Source: Apostichopus parvimensis
Taxonomy: Eukaryota > Echinodermata > Holothuroidea > Aspidochirotida > Stichopodidae
Direction of reading: 5' to 3'
DNA length: 23,609 nucleotides
Assembly: GCA_000934455.1 (NCBI GenBank)
Contig: KN889450.1
Location: 17,166-40,774, forward strand
In this document: piece by piece, positions 19,778-23,609 of the stretch
How positions within the stretch are numbered: position 1 is the stretch's first letter
Layout: each line of letters starts with the position of its first letter
The notes under the pieces: generated by a model
Database searches by the model: none
What the model was told of the DNA's origin: nothing
What the model saw: only the letters and a program-made list of their open reading frames with translations
Program-made: the position numbers and the translations under genes

Positions 19778-22700
19778 GTGAGGTTATCAAAGAAAAACAT
19801 GATAAAAAATGTTTTTTTAGTAGTAAACCTAGAGACTACTTGTATACAGCTTTGCAAAATCCTTTGCACAATAATGTCCACGTTTTTTTTCTCAAGAATG
19901 ACCATCTATAAGTATAGGCCTATCTAGGTCTAACAATCTAAGCCCACCAGTTTCCAAGGAGTAGGACTAAGCCTTTAACGCTTTCACTTTTCAGCACACC
20001 ATTCTCAATAACTATTGTAGCCCTGATATTTATATTCTGAAAAGATTAGTTATCCACATTTTCGCCATAATCTGTATATAGGTAAGACTACAAACTGAGC
20101 AATGACCCTATAGTAACCCTTATGCCAATATGCCTGCATTGACTTCTAAAAATGGTCAATGTCATAGGAGTTCCACCGTTAAATATGGTCCTATAGTTGA
20201 TATTCTGAGCAGATAATCTACAGATACAGTACAACTTATAAATAGTTAACAAAGCTGGCCATATAGGCCTAGCCAGGGGCCATACACACAGAACTAACAT
20301 GGTTGTGTTCTGGTTGTTTCTAATTTCTGTGGTAGTGTCATCACTAATATTTACAAGTTTTCAGTGACTATAGTGATTCAGTCTCAACAATATATTTGTA
20401 TTACCCAACATTTGGGAGTATTAATTTCACATAAAAATTTATTTATTACTGTAGGACTAATTTTTCAGGTCTGATCTGTGAGCATGCTCGATATTATTTA
20501 AGCTATGTACAACTACTTGTACATGGCATATGAAAGGACGAACTTTAAAATGTTTTAAGTAAGATGCAATAACCTTGATCGCACGGTAAGATGCTGGTAT
20601 GTTAATGGTTTACTCACAGTAGCGGTAGCCTAACACTAACAGTTCCTGTGTTTGATTAATACAGTACTGTAAGAAGTGTGTGTGTTGCTACAATAATGCT
20701 AGTACTAGAAGCTACATAAAGTTCATGTTAAAGGGCCTGTACACATAGACAGAGGTAGTCCCAGTAAGTACTGCGGATAGTGCTCTAATATGAAGAAATC
20801 TCACAAAAATATGGGGAGTGGAAAACAGCAAAGAAATGTATGGCTAGAGCGGGATTCAAACCAGCGACCTTTGGGTTATAAGCCCAGTGCTCTACCAACT
20901 AAGAGCTAAGCTGGTCACTCAGAGGTCACTGACAGTTCAAATCCCATTTAAGCCATCAATTTCTTTCCTACAGTAGTTTTCCATTGATTAAACATTCCAG
21001 GTCAGTTTTCCATTTTTTCAAACATGAAAAGTAGTGAGAATAAGAAACTGATCGATTGGTTCAATTCTGTAAAAAATTCTGAAAAAAAAAAAAAAAACAT
21101 TTTTTTTTTTTTCCATAGCCATTTTGGAAATAGGCTTCAAGGAAAAATAATGAACTGCAATGCTTCCAGTTGGTTAACATTATTGACCAGCAAATGCCTG
21201 ACTAAGTACAAATATGTACTAAAATTAAAACAAAATGCTGTTTCAACTACTTACAGTAAGAACTAATATGTGAGACAAAATGTTTTTCACACTTTTCTTC
21301 CGGGCCTATCAAGATCTTGTCAAAGTGTCTTTACTTACCTACAGTAGCAAAATAATCTGTTATTGAATCTGCTGATTAGTTGCAAATATTCACCTTTAAG
21401 CTATTTAACTTGGACAAACATCAGAAAACGAGCTTGTGAGGAATTTTGTACAGCCGATATTGTACAATGTAAACTGATTGAGCTCACTGGACAGACCGTG
21501 GTAACTCTGTGTCATTTATTTCTAAGAACTTAAAAATTGTCAACATTGTCACATGTGGGAAATGAATCTCTTCAGCTTTTTCCTACTGAGTAATGAGTAA
21601 AAGTTGCCATAGTTTGTCTTAGTGTGCCATAAATCATCCCCCCCCCCTAGATGCTAAATGTATTTCATTTGAATTGTGACTGAGTGACTCTGTAAATTTA
21701 CCATCTATTGTGACATTACTGGTCTGTACCAGTAAATAACATCTTGTGCTGTACCTTATGTTTGGAAATGTTTGTAATTTGCCTGGTTTGTGGAAGGCTT
21801 TACTTGGGTGTGCTGTAAACTTTTTTCTACACTGTATATACTGTATCTTGTGCAAGAATGAATGTACATTTCCAGGTTCGGGGCTCAACAGGCCCAAGAA
21901 AAATATTAAATATAACTGTGAAAAGTTGCCCCTGGCTTAGAATGTTTTTCTCAGGTGGTATCAGGAAGCCACTAAAAAAAAGCAAAAAGAAGCATCAAAT
22001 TGTACTTTGTAGTTACCCCACATAAAGTAATGGAAGTTTATAATATTAGGTTAAACCATATTTTAATTTTTTAAGATTGTACAGTATATCTAAAGAAAGG
22101 AAGCTTGGATTGATCAAAGGTTTAGCAGAGGTCAAGCAGACCTTTACAGATACCCTTACTTGAATAGATGAGTCTTATTGATTGTATTGACTTTTAAAGT
22201 TACGATTAGTTGAATAGATGAGTCATATACTATTGGAGGTCAAAGGTTAGCCAGCGTTTATGTAAAAATATTAAAGGATCAATCGATCTGCAAATGGGAA
22301 CAAATGTTGCAAAAAAATACATGAAAAGAAGGATAAGTTAGAAGAACTGTTATGGATACATGAAATTTGAAGACTAGATTGATAAAATAGCTTGAGATAT
22401 TGTCTTGAGATACATGGTATGTAGAGCTAGATTTATTGTGTAAAAGCAACATGTAGCAATGTCAGTGAATGACATATATGGATGGATGTCCTTACTAATA
22501 CTAATAATTATGCATACTTACTCATACTTATATTGAATAGTTTGAACAAGAACACTTGTAATTACAGTTATTGAGATTAAACACTACTTGGGATTGACAG
22601 GGTTCACAGTATCGATTAAGGAAAGTTTGTTCAAGGAAGTAATATTCTGGTTTATTAGGGATATTCCCTTTATTCTTTAAGGTTATTTTATGTGTAATTT

Positions 22701-23200
22701 AGCTGTTGGTAGACCTGTGACAAACATGCTACATGGAGTGAATAAATAAATATTGACTCTAGAGATATAAAGGTTAGCACTTTAAGCTCTGTGATACTAT
22801 CACCAATATATGCATAGCTCTCTGGTATCATACCCTAGCGATCTTGTTCCGCTGCACCGAACTTACTGAAGCATTCCACCTTTTGTATTTAAACAAGTTT
22901 ACTTGAACAGGAAATATGTACTAGTTTGACAGAATTAATAACACAACAGGTGTAAACCATAGAGAAAATGTGTAAATTCAAGAAACACACAGCGATACAT
23001 CAGCACAGCCTAGACTTAGTGCTCCACTTTCATGCTGTACCTAGCAAATCCTCATTTGCATACATATCAGTATATTAATATCCATCAATTTTAGCATGTT
23101 AAAAATTAAAATTTCTAACAGTCTGCCAAAGTACTGTCCTTTCCTAGTTTAAAATACTAATCTAAGAAATTTCCCCAGACATTTTGTAAGTCAAATTAGA
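19778..23200 (+). other. Presumed first intron of the FKBP gene
   Basis: I searched by eye for the expected later FKBP motifs (GWDEG, the YG..G.P..IP..S.L.F segment) and found none in any frame. Apart from the tRNA-like sequence at 20841-20915 and an A15/T13 inverted run at 21079-21112, the stretch is AT-rich and without recognisable features. Two GAATAGATGAGTC copies occur near 22160 and 22212. Confidence 0.45.
20841..20915 (-). pseudogene. tRNA-like sequence, anticodon TAT (tRNA-Ile-like), probably a SINE head or tRNA pseudogene
   Basis: On the minus strand it reads TAGCTCTTAGTTGGTAGAGC (A-box with a complete D-stem GCTC/GAGC), CTGGG-CTTATAA-CCC.. (anticodon stem of four pairs and a seven-base loop, TAT), AGGTCG, then a T-arm with GGTTTGAATCC (B-box). 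The 3' end CTCTAGCCA does not pair with the expected acceptor 5' strand, so a functional tRNA is unlikely. Confidence 0.55.
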
Positions 23201-23609
23201 CAACAAACTGCTCACAGAGAGGGAATATATGCGCATGAGGTTGCCATGGAAATGCAATAATGCTTAATTAACCAGATGCCCTCACTTACCTGTCTCCAGT
23301 CCACACTCCTATATCTTAAACCACAGTGGGCCAAATGTTTCGCCGCACTGTTGACGGTCACTTCAGGTACGGTACGCGTTCTTACTCCTTCTGGAAGGCA
23401 GTGTCGTTCATGAATTAATACCCAAAATGATATGATTTACTTCGCTCCTCTCTTACCTGTCTACCACTCCACAATTGCACTTTCCTATCTACCTCACTAC
23501 ACATTTGGAAACGTTTTTAGCACTGCGCCCTCGCTCCCTGGGCCGCGCCCACTAATTCCTCCTTCCGTATCTACCACACGGAAGTACAGTAGACTACACG
23601 TAATTTTTC
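23201..23609 (-). promoter_or_regulatory. Possible divergent promoter and first exons on the minus strand
   Basis: CpG dinucleotides become more frequent here (GGTACGGTACGCG near 23365; CTGGGCCGCGCCCAC near 23538). Two minus-strand splice donors, AGACAG/GTAAG, lie at 23290 and 23457, each preceded by a similar GTGGA(C/G)TGG stretch. A TATGCGCATGAGGTTGCCATGG segment starting near 23227 holds motif-like words. No coding frame is recognised. This is suggestive only. Confidence 0.25.

Noticed and set aside
21101..21140. Pyrimidine tract and CATAG as the acceptor of FKBP exon 2
   Set aside because: The sequence after the AG does not give the expected FKBP continuation (STKDPG-like) in any frame.

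Overview
The window is animal nuclear DNA: AT-rich, intron-dense, with short exons bounded by GT/AG junctions, and full of tandem repeats, short transposon remnants and tRNA-like SINE sequence. Frequent 'aggcctata' words, tRNA-like SINE heads and the divergence of the coding sequence suggest a marine invertebrate deuterostome. An echinoderm, possibly a sea cucumber, is my best guess from general impression, with low confidence.

The left two thirds (194-14610, + strand) hold most of one gene of the transmembrane channel-like (TMC) family. Thirteen exons join with consistent codon phase into 590 codons plus a stop. They carry the family's signatures in order: the FG...RWL segment at TM1, LLTG/FYG before TM2, VFTGWDF, the CWET...GQEIYKL motif, the SQAYTW-IG.YFSPLL segment, CGPFR, and a basic tail with EGQDKRFLLKRL. 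The 5' end of the gene appears to lie outside the window to the left. An AATAAA signal follows the stop by about 55 bases.

The introns carry most of the unusual structure. Intron 1 has a 154-bp tandem duplication rich in AGGTCA half-sites. Intron 2 has a tRNA-like SINE, a perfect 96-bp duplication, an interstitial TTAGGG tract and a 588-bp element with 59-bp inverted termini that look like degenerate hammerhead ribozymes. Intron 8 has a 46-bp minisatellite whose unit resembles the end of the exon just before it. Intron 10 has a 24-bp minisatellite. Intron 11 holds two more copies of the hammerhead-like repeat, and intron 12 has a long near-perfect hairpin.

From about 14.7 to 19.6 kb the DNA is intergenic, with one small hAT-like element (18553-18904) and no recognisable gene. 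At 19626-19777 the first coding exon of an FKBP-type peptidyl-prolyl isomerase begins on the + strand. Its remaining exons are not visible and should lie to the right. The last 400 bases are richer in CpG and carry two consensus splice donors on the minus strand, so they may be the promoter and first exon(s) of a divergent gene. The two recognised genes have no obvious functional link.
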